64,000 nt of DNA from Oscillospiraceae bacterium (GTDB taxonomy: Bacteria > Bacillota > Clostridia > Oscillospirales > Oscillospiraceae). The notes under the pieces are model-generated. The model was not told where the DNA came from, did not search any database, and saw only the letters and a program-made list of their open reading frames with translations. This document shows positions 26,238 through 34,281 of this stretch, in pieces. Each line of letters starts with the position of its first letter. Positions within the stretch are counted from its first letter, which is position 1. The stretch is taken from the NCBI GenBank assembly GCA_017469795.1, contig JAFUFT010000037.1, positions 45,931 through 109,930 on the forward strand. The letters are read 5' to 3'. A program made the position numbers and the translations under genes.

Positions 26238-28118
26238 TCAGCGGGCAAGATATCTCTGATAGGCCGCGTCATACTGCGCGATGATATCCTGTAGGCCCAT
26301 GCCCTCCAGCGTATCCACCAGGCTGTCCCAGCCGGCGTCGATGTCCTCGTTGCCGAGGATCATGGAGGAGATATGCTCCACCGCATAGGTCTGCAGGTCG
26401 CTCAGGGTGGCGTTGACCGTGTCAGACTCCTCGGTGGTCAGATGCAGATAATCGGTGGGCAGAAGCATGGCGTCGTCGCCGTCGGTGGCCCAGACAGCCT
26501 GGGTCTCGATGGGAACGGTGCTGCCGGCGAACAGCGCATTGAGCCAGGGCTCATAGACGGAGACGAAACGTCCGGTGGTCTGATAGAAGCCGATGGCGGT
26601 GGAAGCGCCGTAGTTGGGATCGTTCCAGACCAGATCGGTGAAGACGATCTCACCCTCGGGCGTCCAATACCAGCTCTCGCCGTTGGGGCCGTAGTTGGAG
26701 GTCATAATGCCCTCGTCGGTGTAGAACCAGTCCATAAACCGGGCAGCACTCTCCACATCCTCGCAGCTGGTGGACAGAACGATGAATCCATGCATCATGT
26801 CGGGGGCGTCAAAGTGGGTCTTGTCGCCCTTGTTGAGAACGGGAGTATAGCCGCCGGAGACGGCCCAGCCCTCGGGCAGATCATAGTTGAAGAAGTCGCC
26901 GTAGTGGCCGGCCTGATCGGAGAACATGAAGTAGTCGCCGCCGGTGAAATTCAGTTCCCGGTCGGTGGAGTCGTTCCGGTCCTGGGTCACGGCCAGAATG
27001 TCCCCGTAGATATAGCCTTTGTCGTGCCATTCCTTCATGGTCTTGACATATTCCTTGGCATTGTCGGAGTACCAGGAGGAATCCACCTTGCCGTCATTGA
27101 CATAGAGGGCCGCGCCGTCCAGGGTCGCAATGTCGAAGGAACTGGCCAGAACGGTGTAGAAGGTGCCGCTGTTGGCCTGGACGCAGGCCCGGGAGCCCTC
27201 GTCCACCATGCGGGCGAAACAGTCCTCATATTCCTCGATGGTCTGGGGCATATCGACGCCCCACTTCTCCAGCTTGTCGGTACGGACAAACCATCCCTCG
27301 GGGGTCATGGCGTTGTAGAAGTCGTACCATCCGAAGGAGTGACCTTCGTCATCCCGGAAGAACTTCTGGTATTTGGGATCGGAGTCCACCCACGCACTGT
27401 AGTTGGGGCAGTACTCGTCCACCACGTCGGTGATATCCTCGATCAGGCCCTGATCATAGAGGTCGGTCACGGTGCCCCGGTAGGACATGCCGATCCCGGC
27501 GATCAGATCCGTCAGGTCGCCGCTGGCCAGCATCAGATTCAGCTGTTCCTCGGCCGCCATGCCGGATACAGAAGTCCAGTCCACCGTTACGCCGGAGGCC
27601 TCCTGGGCATGGGCGTAGGAGCGGTAGTCGCTGTAGTCGTTGATCACGCCGTTGTGGTTGCCTGTGATGACCGCCCAGATGGAGACTGTGGGATTGCCCT
27701 CCACGGGATAGTCATAGGGGATCCCCCGAATGGAGATCTCTGTGCCGTTGTCGTCAAAGGTCCGCTCCATGCCGGGCATCTGTGCGATGGAGTCCTTGGC
27801 GGCCTCATACCACGCCTCATAAAGCTCGGCATATTCCGGATCCGTCCGGGTGGAGATCTCGCCCTCCAGCGGCTCCGCCTCCACGACCTCTACGATTTCC
27901 GTATGCAGGCCTTCCGCGGGAGCGGCGTCCTCGCTGGATCCGTCCTCTCCGACGGCAGCGGCGTCCTCCCCGGGGGCAGTGGCCCCGACGGGAGCGGCAT
28001 CTTCCGCCGCAGCGTTTTCGGAAGCGGAAGCCGCAGGCGTCTCTCCGCTGCTTCCGCAGCCCGCAAACAGCGCCGCCAGCATTACCAGCGCCAGCAGCAG
28101 CGCAAATGTGCGTTTCAT
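26238..28118 (-). CDS. Extracellular solute-binding lipoprotein
   Basis: 626 residues. The signal peptide MKRTFALLLALVMLAALFAGC (lipobox LFAGC) is followed by an Ala/Gly/Asp/Glu-rich linker. Mature type-2 binding fold with the family blocks: PTVSIWAVITGNHNG, EEQLNLMLASGDLTDLIAG, SAARFMDWFYTDEGIMTSNYGPNGESWYWTPEGE, LTTEESDTVNATLSDLQTYAVEHISSMI, closing YDAAYQRYLAR. Divergent from the LysR gene at 28316 across an operator-like dyad. No transporter subunits are nearby. Confidence 0.94.
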   Translation of the reverse strand: MKRTFALLLALVMLAALFAGCGSSGETPAASASENAAAEDAAPVGATAPGEDAAAVGEDGSSEDAAPAEGLHTEIVEVVEAEPLEGEISTRTDPEYAELYEAWYEAAKDSIAQMPGMERTFDDNGTEISIRGIPYDYPVEGNPTVSIWAVITGNHNGVINDYSDYRSYAHAQEASGVTVDWTSVSGMAAEEQLNLMLASGDLTDLIAGIGMSYRGTVTDLYDQGLIEDITDVVDEYCPNYSAWVDSDPKYQKFFRDDEGHSFGWYDFYNAMTPEGWFVRTDKLEKWGVDMPQTIEEYEDCFARMVDEGSRACVQANSGTFYTVLASSFDIATLDGAALYVNDGKVDSSWYSDNAKEYVKTMKEWHDKGYIYGDILAVTQDRNDSTDRELNFTGGDYFMFSDQAGHYGDFFNYDLPEGWAVSGGYTPVLNKGDKTHFDAPDMMHGFIVLSTSCEDVESAARFMDWFYTDEGIMTSNYGPNGESWYWTPEGEIVFTDLVWNDPNYGASTAIGFYQTTGRFVSVYEPWLNALFAGSTVPIETQAVWATDGDDAMLLPTDYLHLTTEESDTVNATLSDLQTYAVEHISSMILGNEDIDAGWDSLVDTLEGMGLQDIIAQYDAAYQRYLAR

Positions 28119-28175
28119 TTCGTGTACCTCCTTGTTTTGAAAAGTATTGCGGCATACGCCGCGATATCTGATTCC

Positions 28176-28246
28176 ATCTTACTGAGTTCCCCTGTAGGGT
28201 TCAATTCATTTTCACCCTGTGATTATTCCCATTTGGAAAGAACTTT
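28176..28246 (-). promoter_or_regulatory. Promoter and operator-like dyad of the lipoprotein gene at 26238
   Basis: Minus-strand TTGAAC (28199-28204), 17 bp, TAAGAT (28176-28181), in TGAATTGAAC. Upstream the forward strand reads GATTATTCC, then CATTT, then GGAAAG (28221-28240), a near-perfect copy of the shared dyad. Confidence 0.75.
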
Positions 28247-28257
28247 GCAAGAATTCC

Positions 28258-28286
28258 TTGCGGCGCAGCGCGGAACATCGTATAAT
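28258..28286 (+). promoter_or_regulatory. Promoter of the LysR gene at 28316
   Basis: TTGCGG (28258-28263), 17 bp, TATAAT (28281-28286). The shared dyad lies ~20-40 bp upstream, as expected for autoregulation by a LysR protein. Confidence 0.6.
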
Positions 28287-28315
28287 AGAGGAAAGACCCG
28301 AAGGAGGTGCTGTAT

Positions 28316-29206
28316 ATGGATATCCGCTACATTTCAGAGTTTGTCACGCTGGTGGAAACAGGGAAATTCTCCGAAGCCGCAGACCGGCTCTATATCTCCC
28401 AGTCCTCTATTTCCAAACACATCAAGGCGCTGGAGATGGAGCTCGGCGTGCCGCTGCTGGAGAGGCAGACCAAGCGCAAGGTCATCCTCAGTGAATACGG
28501 CCAGCTGTTTCTCCCCTACGCGGAGCAGATCTCCCTGCTCCAGAAGGAATATATGTCCATCCAGAAAAAGCATCAGCGGGAGAACACCGAGATCCTGTAT
28601 ATCGGCTCCATTCCGGCCATGCAGCAGTACGACATCACCGGCCTGCTCTCCGGGTTCCAGGCGTCCTGCCCCGACATCGTCCTTCGGGTGGAGGAGATGG
28701 ACTCCACACTGGCCAAGGCCAAGGTCAGCGACGGCGATCTGGACTTCGCCTTCGTCCGGGACATCTCCCCCAAGAAAAACGATATGCTCAAGCGGGTCCC
28801 CTATACCTCAGACCGGGTCTGCGCCATTCTGCCCGGCAGCCACAAGCTGGCGAAGGAGCGGTCGATTTCTCTACTCCAGCTGGCGGATGAGAAATTCCTG
28901 CTGCTCAAGGACGCTTCCTTCATGTATGACGTCTGTATGGCAGAGTGCGAGAAGGCCGGCTTTGAACCCGCCGTCGTCTACACCGGCTCCCGGGCCTACA
29001 ACATCCTGGGCATGGTGGCCCAGGGAAACGGCGTGGCCTTGCTGACCCGCCGGCCCATCTCCCGGTTCAAGGACGACTTTGACGTGGCGCTGGTGGACAT
29101 CGAACCGGCGATCGAGACAAAGATCAATCTCATCTATCACGAGAAAACCTCGCTGACGAAATCCGCGAAACAGTTCCTGGAGTATTTCCAGCAGGAAATG
29201 GCATAG
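28316..29206 (+). CDS. LysR-family transcriptional regulator
   Basis: 296 residues from the ATG after AAGGAGGTGCTGTAT; a GTG nine bases earlier lies in that site. The winged helix-turn-helix is canonical (YISEFVTLVETGKFSEAADRLYISQSSISKHIKALEMELGVPLLERQTKRKVILSEYG), followed by a complete effector domain (DITGLLSGFQASCPDIVLRVEE ... NILGMVAQGNGVALLTRRPIS). It lies between a divergent binding-lipoprotein gene and the downstream M24 operon; both flanking promoters carry the operator-like box. It is a good candidate regulator of both. Confidence 0.94.
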   Translation: MDIRYISEFVTLVETGKFSEAADRLYISQSSISKHIKALEMELGVPLLERQTKRKVILSEYGQLFLPYAEQISLLQKEYMSIQKKHQRENTEILYIGSIPAMQQYDITGLLSGFQASCPDIVLRVEEMDSTLAKAKVSDGDLDFAFVRDISPKKNDMLKRVPYTSDRVCAILPGSHKLAKERSISLLQLADEKFLLLKDASFMYDVCMAECEKAGFEPAVVYTGSRAYNILGMVAQGNGVALLTRRPISRFKDDFDVALVDIEPAIETKINLIYHEKTSLTKSAKQFLEYFQQEMA

Positions 29207-29214
29207 CAGACACC

Positions 29215-29245
29215 ATCCGGCGCGTCCAGTACGGACGCGCCGGAT
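29215..29245 (+). terminator. Terminator of the LysR gene, overlapping the next operator box
   Basis: Perfect 13-bp stem ATCCGGCGCGTCC / GGACGCGCCGGAT with loop AGTAC, then TATTCC. The right arm ends inside GGATTATTCC. Confidence 0.75.
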
Positions 29246-29310
29246 TATTCCGTTTCGGCAACTTTCCCGTCTCGTTTTGAATTGAACCCGCTGCCAAGGG
29301 CCCGTATAAT
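29242..29310 (+). promoter_or_regulatory. Promoter and operator-like box of the M24 / ceramidase-like operon
   Basis: GGATTATTCC (29242-29251) followed by GTTTC and GGCAAC; then TTGAAC (29282-29287) in TGAATTGAAC, 17 bp, TATAAT (29305-29310). Confidence 0.8.
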
Positions 29311-29345
29311 ACAATCAGAATGACTTGGAAAGTGAGGAAATGGGC

Positions 29346-30590
29346 ATGGATTACTACGGAAAAGACATGGTAGCCCGCTACGAGCAGGTAGAACTGTTCT
29401 CTCCGGCGGAATACCGGCGCCGCATCGCCGGCGTGCGGGAAATCATGAAACAGAAAAATGTGGACACAGCGCTGTTCCTGGAGCCTGCAGAAGAGACCTA
29501 CGACCACTGGCTCACCGGCCGGCGCTTCCTGGACTACGTGATCGTTCCGGCACAGGGAGAGTGCTTCGGCATTCTTTACAGCGAACTGGACGAGAGCGGC
29601 TGCGCAGACGCGAAAACCGCAGATTACGGACGCTATATTCTCCAGCGGGAGCCCTATCAAAAGCCCTGTGAGGAGATGACCTTCCTGAACCGGCTGCCGG
29701 ACGGGAAGATCGCAGATCTGATCGCCTCCGGGAAGCCCGCCCGCATCGGTCTGGTCCTTCCGGACCACATGAACGCCGGGCTGTACGACGCAATCACGGC
29801 AAAGCTCCAGGGCGTGGAGTTCGCGGACATCACCCTGGATGTGGCCCTCTTCAAGGCGGTCAAATCCGACGAGGAGATTTACGCCATCCGCCAGTCCGCC
29901 TACGTTCAGCGGAAGATCTTCGAGGCGCTTCCCCAGATGATCCGTCCCGGCGGTACCGTGGCACAGGTCAACAAGGAGATCAACTACTATCTCAGCGAGC
30001 TCGGCTCCTCCGGCTGCTGTCACGGCGGTATGCAGAACAAGGGCAACATGGACACCCCCGCCGTTGGCATGGGCGGCAAGGACCCCAACGCGACGATCCA
30101 GTACGGCGACCGGATGTTCTGCATGTTCGAGGCCAACGGACCCGGGCACCAGCACTACGCCTTCGGCCGGCACTTTGTCATGGGCGAACCCTCTCCGGCC
30201 TACGCCAGGAGCGTGGAGATCGCCATCAAGACCCATTCCTATGCGGTGTCCCTGATGAAGCCCGATTCCCTGACCCTGGCCCAGATCGCGGTGAAGACCC
30301 GGAAATACTGCAACAAGCTGGGCTACACCCTGATGGAGCGGGTGGGCTGGAACTGGATGCACTCCATGGGAGCCTACTACTATGAGCAGTACTCTCTGGA
30401 GGACTACTCCGAGGATACCCCGCTCCGGAGCAATATCCTCCTGCACTGCCATCCCGTGACCTATCGCTCCTATCCGGAGATCGATCCCAACATCCGGGAG
30501 GATCAGATGATCCTCAACACCTATCTGATCACCGACGAGGGCGCCCAGGATCTGGTGGGCGTGCCCCTGGACCTAGTGGTCCTGCACTGA
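29346..30590 (+). CDS. M24-family (creatinase/aminopeptidase-like) protein, subunit type A, no canonical metal site
   Basis: 414 residues, started at the ATG matching the homologous start of the paralogue at 34282 (also 414). An N-terminal creatinase-type domain (ALFLEPAEETYDHWLTGRRFLDYVIVP) is followed by a pita-bread domain from ~residue 190 (AIRQSAYVQRKIFEALPQMIRPGGTVAQVNKEI). The segment that should hold two metal-binding Asp reads YGDRMFCMFEANGPGHQHYAFGRHFVMG, with no D-x-T-R. The His region reads GWNWMHSMGAYYYEQ, and the two Glu motifs are not in place. Creatinase is a precedent for a metal-free member with C-N hydrolase activity. Paired with the type-B protein downstream; the substrate is unknown. 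Confidence 0.85.
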   Translation: MDYYGKDMVARYEQVELFSPAEYRRRIAGVREIMKQKNVDTALFLEPAEETYDHWLTGRRFLDYVIVPAQGECFGILYSELDESGCADAKTADYGRYILQREPYQKPCEEMTFLNRLPDGKIADLIASGKPARIGLVLPDHMNAGLYDAITAKLQGVEFADITLDVALFKAVKSDEEIYAIRQSAYVQRKIFEALPQMIRPGGTVAQVNKEINYYLSELGSSGCCHGGMQNKGNMDTPAVGMGGKDPNATIQYGDRMFCMFEANGPGHQHYAFGRHFVMGEPSPAYARSVEIAIKTHSYAVSLMKPDSLTLAQIAVKTRKYCNKLGYTLMERVGWNWMHSMGAYYYEQYSLEDYSEDTPLRSNILLHCHPVTYRSYPEIDPNIREDQMILNTYLITDEGAQDLVGVPLDLVVLH

Positions 30591-30606
30591 AGAAAGGAGA
30601 GGTACC

Positions 30607-31731
30607 ATGTTTGAGAAATATAATGAGCAGATCAGAAGTGACCGGCATAGCGCCCTCTCCGGCCTGCTTGCGGAACAGGGTCTCCGGCATGTTGTGATCC
30701 TGCAGCCGGGACTGGAGAATCTGGACCTGTGGCTGCTTGGTCAGGAGGGCCTGCCCACCCCGGCGCCCTTCAACCGCAACAGCGCCTATATCTTCGGCGT
30801 AGACGGAGCGATCACAAAGCTCTGCCAGACCACCACCCACCCCACGGACCGGGCCCAGTTTCCCCACTTTGAGGATACGGATCTCAGCGCGGTCTTTGAC
30901 GGCGCCCCGGTGGGGATCGTCAATCCCGCATATCTGAAAAAGAACGTCCGGGATCATCTGGCAAAAGCATACCCCGCGTTCCGTTTCGTGGACGTGACCG
31001 GGGCTTTCTATCAGTGCAAGGCCGTCAAATCCCCTGCGGAGATCGAAGCGCTCAGGACTGCCGCCGCGGAATACGACCGGCTGTTTACCGCCATGCCGCT
31101 ACTCCTTCGGCCCGAGCGGCTGGAGAAGGAGGCGGTCAACGAGATCCGCCAGAGAATGATGTGGCAGGGCGCCGAGAGCGAGACCCCGGGCTTCCACACC
31201 ATGGTGCAGCTCACCTCGGCTCCGGACGGCGGCCCCTCCGCGCAGGAGCCGCTTCCCTGGCCGGGCCGCCGGCTCCAGACAGGCGACCGGGTCAACGTCA
31301 GCGTCCGGGGCTATTTCAGCAACGGATGCGCCGCCGCTTTGGGCCGCAGCTTCGTACTGGGACCTGTCTCTGCGCAAACCGGAAAGGATTGGGAAACTGC
31401 CGTCTTTGCGCAGGAGATGGCCGCCTCCATGGCAAAGCCCGGCGCCACCCTCCGGGAGATCCACAGCACTGTAAACGCCTGTCTCGCGCAGCAGGGGTAT
31501 CAGCCGCTGAATTCCGCGTGGATCCACGGTGTTGGCACCTCCGCCTACGAAGCACCCCGCAATGTAGACGCCACCGCAGACGCTCCCCTGAAGGCCGGCA
31601 TGGTCCTGGCCATCGGACCCGAGGTCCGGCGCAGCGGAGCGGACGCCCTGTCCTGTCTGGATGTATTTGTAGTCACGGAAAACGGCGCCGAGCGGCTCAG
31701 CAAAACCGCTCCGGACCTGCGGCAGCTGTAA
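30607..31731 (+). CDS. M24-family-like protein, subunit type B, no canonical metal site
   Basis: 374 residues. An N-terminal half with a creatinase-type Rossmann-like domain (HVVILQPGLENLDLWLLGQEGLP; VGIVNPAYLKKNVRDHLAKAYP) is followed by a pita-bread-like half (KSPAEIEALRTAAAEYDRLFTAMPLLL; TGDRVNVSVRGYFSNGCAAALGRSFVLG; WIHGVGTSAYEAPRNVDAT). The M24 Asp, Asp, His, Glu, Glu ligands are not found in the matching places. It starts 16 bases after the type-A gene with AAAGGAGAGGTACC. The same A-B pair recurs on the other strand (34282 and 33163), which suggests an A/B complex. Confidence 0.82.
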   Translation: MFEKYNEQIRSDRHSALSGLLAEQGLRHVVILQPGLENLDLWLLGQEGLPTPAPFNRNSAYIFGVDGAITKLCQTTTHPTDRAQFPHFEDTDLSAVFDGAPVGIVNPAYLKKNVRDHLAKAYPAFRFVDVTGAFYQCKAVKSPAEIEALRTAAAEYDRLFTAMPLLLRPERLEKEAVNEIRQRMMWQGAESETPGFHTMVQLTSAPDGGPSAQEPLPWPGRRLQTGDRVNVSVRGYFSNGCAAALGRSFVLGPVSAQTGKDWETAVFAQEMAASMAKPGATLREIHSTVNACLAQQGYQPLNSAWIHGVGTSAYEAPRNVDATADAPLKAGMVLAIGPEVRRSGADALSCLDVFVVTENGAERLSKTAPDLRQL

Positions 31732-31741
31732 GGAGGTCCCT

Positions 31742-33106
31742 ATGAAGTCTCAGTATCAAATCGGCGCCGGCAAGGCAAAGATCGTCATCACCGGGGATAT
31801 GTTCCCCTTTGGCTTCGGCCGGGGCATGTCCTTCACAGGGATCCATGACGACCTGTACGTCCGGGCGATCCTTCTGAAAAACGACAGCGCGGAGGTCCTG
31901 CTGATTGGTGTGGATCTGGATTCCTTCGGCCACATCGAGGAGTGGAAGGAGAAGATCAAAACGGTCATCGACATTCCGGAGGACAGCATCTTCGTCAGCC
32001 ACACCCACAACCACGAATCCATCCACGTCCGCAACGACAAGGACGACAACCCCGAGGGAGACGCGGACACCGCCAAGGCGGAGAAACTGGTCTGGGAAGC
32101 CATGGCAAAGGCCATCGAGACAGCCAAATCCACGGTTCAGCCCGGCAAGGTTTCTTACGGCGAGGGCTGGTGCGACGTCAACATCAACCGGGAATTCAAG
32201 TACAACGGCTATTACATGATCGGCCGGAATCCGCAGGGTCCCTCCGACAAGACCGTACGGGTATTCCGTTTCTCCGACCTTCAGGACAAGCCCATCGCCT
32301 TTTTCGTGAACTACGCCGTTCACGGCAGCGTCATGGCGGAGATGATGGAATGCGAGGACTACAAGCTGGAGATCACCGCCGACCTTCCCGGCTACACCTC
32401 CCGGTATATCGAGGAGCGCTTTGACGACAGTGTGGTCGCCCTGTGGACCAGCGGCGCGGCAGGAAACCAGGACGCCAAATACCGGGCTCAGCGCTACGCG
32501 TTCCGGGCGGACGGCACCCTGTACCGCTACAACGTGGGCGCTCAGGGATACGCCCTGTGCGATATGCAGGCAAGAGATCTGGCCGAAGAGATCCTGCGTG
32601 TCTCCGAACAGGTAATGGCCCCCGGAGATGCAGAGGGAACGCTCGCCTGCGTCCAGACCGTCTGCGTCGTTCCCGGCAAGATGACCCGCGGACCCGGCCA
32701 CGGTCCCAAAGGGCCCGGCGGGCCCGGCGGAAAAGGTCCCGGTCCCATGGACCCCAACCATGTTATCGCCGAGGGTGAGATGATGAAGGACGTGGACATC
32801 AACCAGCCCAACGGATCTCCCGTCACCGTGCATGCGGGTCTCATCGTCATCGGGGATACGGCCCTGGCTACCGTCTCCGGGGAGGAGACCTATGCTCTGG
32901 GCGAGATGGTTCAGACCGTCCTGCGGGAGAAGTTCCGCAACGTCATCTGCCTGACCCAGACCAACGGCTATATCGGCTATATGTCGGAAGAGGCCGGCTT
33001 TGACCGCCGGGTCCGTTCGGCCCTGGTCACGCAGCTGGCAAGAGGCCAGGCGGAAAAAGTCGTGGTGGAAACGCCGCTCCATCTGGCCGAAAAGCTGGGC
33101 TACTGA
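31742..33106 (+). CDS. Neutral/alkaline ceramidase-like hydrolase
   Basis: 454 residues, ATG after TAAGGAGGTCCCT, ten bases downstream of the M24 type-B gene. It follows the neutral ceramidase N-terminal family: YQIGAGKAKIVITGD, VLLIGVDLDSFGH, IFVSHTHNHESIH (metal-site H-T-H), FFVNYAVHGSVMA (second His), ALWTSGAAGNQDA, and ATVSGEETYALG (presumed Glu ligand). Unlike the paralogue at 22569 it therefore keeps the expected zinc ligands. A Gly-Pro/Lys-rich insert lies at residues ~317-336. No signal peptide and much shorter than true ceramidases, so amide or ester hydrolysis of another substrate is likely. Last gene of the operon, ending at a shared terminator. Confidence 0.83.
   Translation: MKSQYQIGAGKAKIVITGDMFPFGFGRGMSFTGIHDDLYVRAILLKNDSAEVLLIGVDLDSFGHIEEWKEKIKTVIDIPEDSIFVSHTHNHESIHVRNDKDDNPEGDADTAKAEKLVWEAMAKAIETAKSTVQPGKVSYGEGWCDVNINREFKYNGYYMIGRNPQGPSDKTVRVFRFSDLQDKPIAFFVNYAVHGSVMAEMMECEDYKLEITADLPGYTSRYIEERFDDSVVALWTSGAAGNQDAKYRAQRYAFRADGTLYRYNVGAQGYALCDMQARDLAEEILRVSEQVMAPGDAEGTLACVQTVCVVPGKMTRGPGHGPKGPGGPGGKGPGPMDPNHVIAEGEMMKDVDINQPNGSPVTVHAGLIVIGDTALATVSGEETYALGEMVQTVLREKFRNVICLTQTNGYIGYMSEEAGFDRRVRSALVTQLARGQAEKVVVETPLHLAEKLGY
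32690..32748 (+). repeat. Gly-Pro-rich coding segment
   Basis: Encodes a run of Gly-Pro-Gly triplets with His and Lys (GPGHGPKGPGGPGGKGPGP). Same class as the inserts at 14645, 22851 and 63885 but less regular. Confidence 0.7.
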
Positions 33107-33124
33107 TCATACGGCATACGAAAA

Positions 33125-33148
33125 GGGCCTCCGCGAAAGCGGAGGCCC
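33125..33148. terminator. Bidirectional terminator between the two M24 operons
   Basis: Perfect 10-bp stem GGGCCTCCGC / GCGGAGGCCC with a GAAA tetraloop; A-rich on the left (CTTTTCG on the minus strand) and CCAATTTGTC on the right. Confidence 0.85.
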
Positions 33149-33162
33149 CCAATTTGTCTGTC

Positions 33163-34269
33163 TCAGTCCAGCACGCACAGGCCCCGGCCGGTCCTGCTCA
33201 GGCGCCTGGCGCCATCTGCCGTCACCACGAACACATCGCAGCAGCAGTAGGGATCCTTCCCTTCCGGAACGATCTTCGGCGCGATGACCAGCGTCATTCC
33301 CTCCTCCAGCGGGAGGTCGCGGGTGCTGTCCACGTTCCGCGGCGCCTCAAAGACGCCCGTACCAATTCCGTAGATCTGGTTTCCGGTGTCCGGGACAAGC
33401 CCGGCCGGTTCCAGGATTTCGGTCCGGAACGCCGTCATAAGCTGCGCCACGGTGGCTCCGGGTTTCGCCTTTTCCGCGATCAGGCTCTGCGCCTGGACCG
33501 CCAGGTTCCAATACCCTGCCGTCTCCTCAGACGGCTCCCCGAGCACATAGGTCCTCCCCAGCGCCGCGGCAAAGCCTCCGGGCATAAAACCGTTGACCTG
33601 GATGTTGATCCGGTCCCCATAGGTGACCCGCCGGCCCGGCCACTCGATGGGTTCCGATGCGGCACGCTCTCCGTCCCGGCTCGAGGTCATGGTCAGCATG
33701 GAACTGGTCTGGAGGTCCTCGCATTCCGCGTTCATCTCCCGGAGCCGGTTCCTGAGGGCCACGGCGATCTCCCGCTCCGTGCGCTCCCCGGTCAGAAGCA
33801 GCGGGATCGCGGTGAACACCCGGTCAAACAGCGCAGCGGCCCGCTCCACGCCCTCAATCTCTTCGGGCGTCTTTTTCGTCTTCAGCAGATGGAATTCGTC
33901 GCTGATATCCACAAACTCCAGATCGTATTTCGCCTGCAGGTCATCCCGCACCACTTTCTTGAGATACGTGGGATTGACCAGACCCAGCCGTCTGCCTCCC
34001 AGGCCCAGCTCTGCCTCCGTGATCAGCGGGAACTTGCCCCAGTCGGTAGGGTGCGGCTCCCGGGCGCAGTATTCCGTGACGGCGCCGTCCCGATCCACAA
34101 AGCACAGATTATTGCGGTTATAGGGCAGATGCAGCGGCATGCCCTCCTTGCCCAGCAGCCATGCGTCCAGGTTGCCCAGATAACAGGCCGACACCAGCAC
34201 GGCATCCACATTTTTCTCCCGCATCAGTTCCAATACGCGTCCGATCCGGTTCTTTTGAATGGCTTCCAT
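33163..34269 (-). CDS. M24-family-like protein, subunit type B, no canonical metal site
   Basis: 368 residues, paralogue of the protein at 30607 throughout. N-terminal domain: VLVSACYLGNLDAWLLGKEGMPLHLPYNRNNLCFVDRDGAVTEYC, LGLVNPTYLKKVVRDDLQAKY. Second half: KTPEEIEGVERAAALFDRVFTAIPLLLTGERTEREI, YGDRINIQVNGFMPGGFAAALGRTYVLGEPSEET, YGIGTGVFEAPRNVDSTRDLPLEEGMTLVI. The canonical five M24 metal ligands are absent. It ends with CCCCDVFV-type Cys-rich sequence near residue 347. Last gene of the minus-strand operon that begins with a PhlG-family gene; ATG after TAAGGAGGTGCGGAA. Confidence 0.83.
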   Translation of the reverse strand: MEAIQKNRIGRVLELMREKNVDAVLVSACYLGNLDAWLLGKEGMPLHLPYNRNNLCFVDRDGAVTEYCAREPHPTDWGKFPLITEAELGLGGRRLGLVNPTYLKKVVRDDLQAKYDLEFVDISDEFHLLKTKKTPEEIEGVERAAALFDRVFTAIPLLLTGERTEREIAVALRNRLREMNAECEDLQTSSMLTMTSSRDGERAASEPIEWPGRRVTYGDRINIQVNGFMPGGFAAALGRTYVLGEPSEETAGYWNLAVQAQSLIAEKAKPGATVAQLMTAFRTEILEPAGLVPDTGNQIYGIGTGVFEAPRNVDSTRDLPLEEGMTLVIAPKIVPEGKDPYCCCDVFVVTADGARRLSRTGRGLCVLD

Positions 34270-34281
34270 TTCCGCACCTCC

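Noticed and set aside
26373..29045. An ~890-codon plus-strand frame across the lipoprotein gene and into LysR
   Set aside because: Antisense to a complete lipoprotein and out of frame with the LysR gene; no plausible start or domain.
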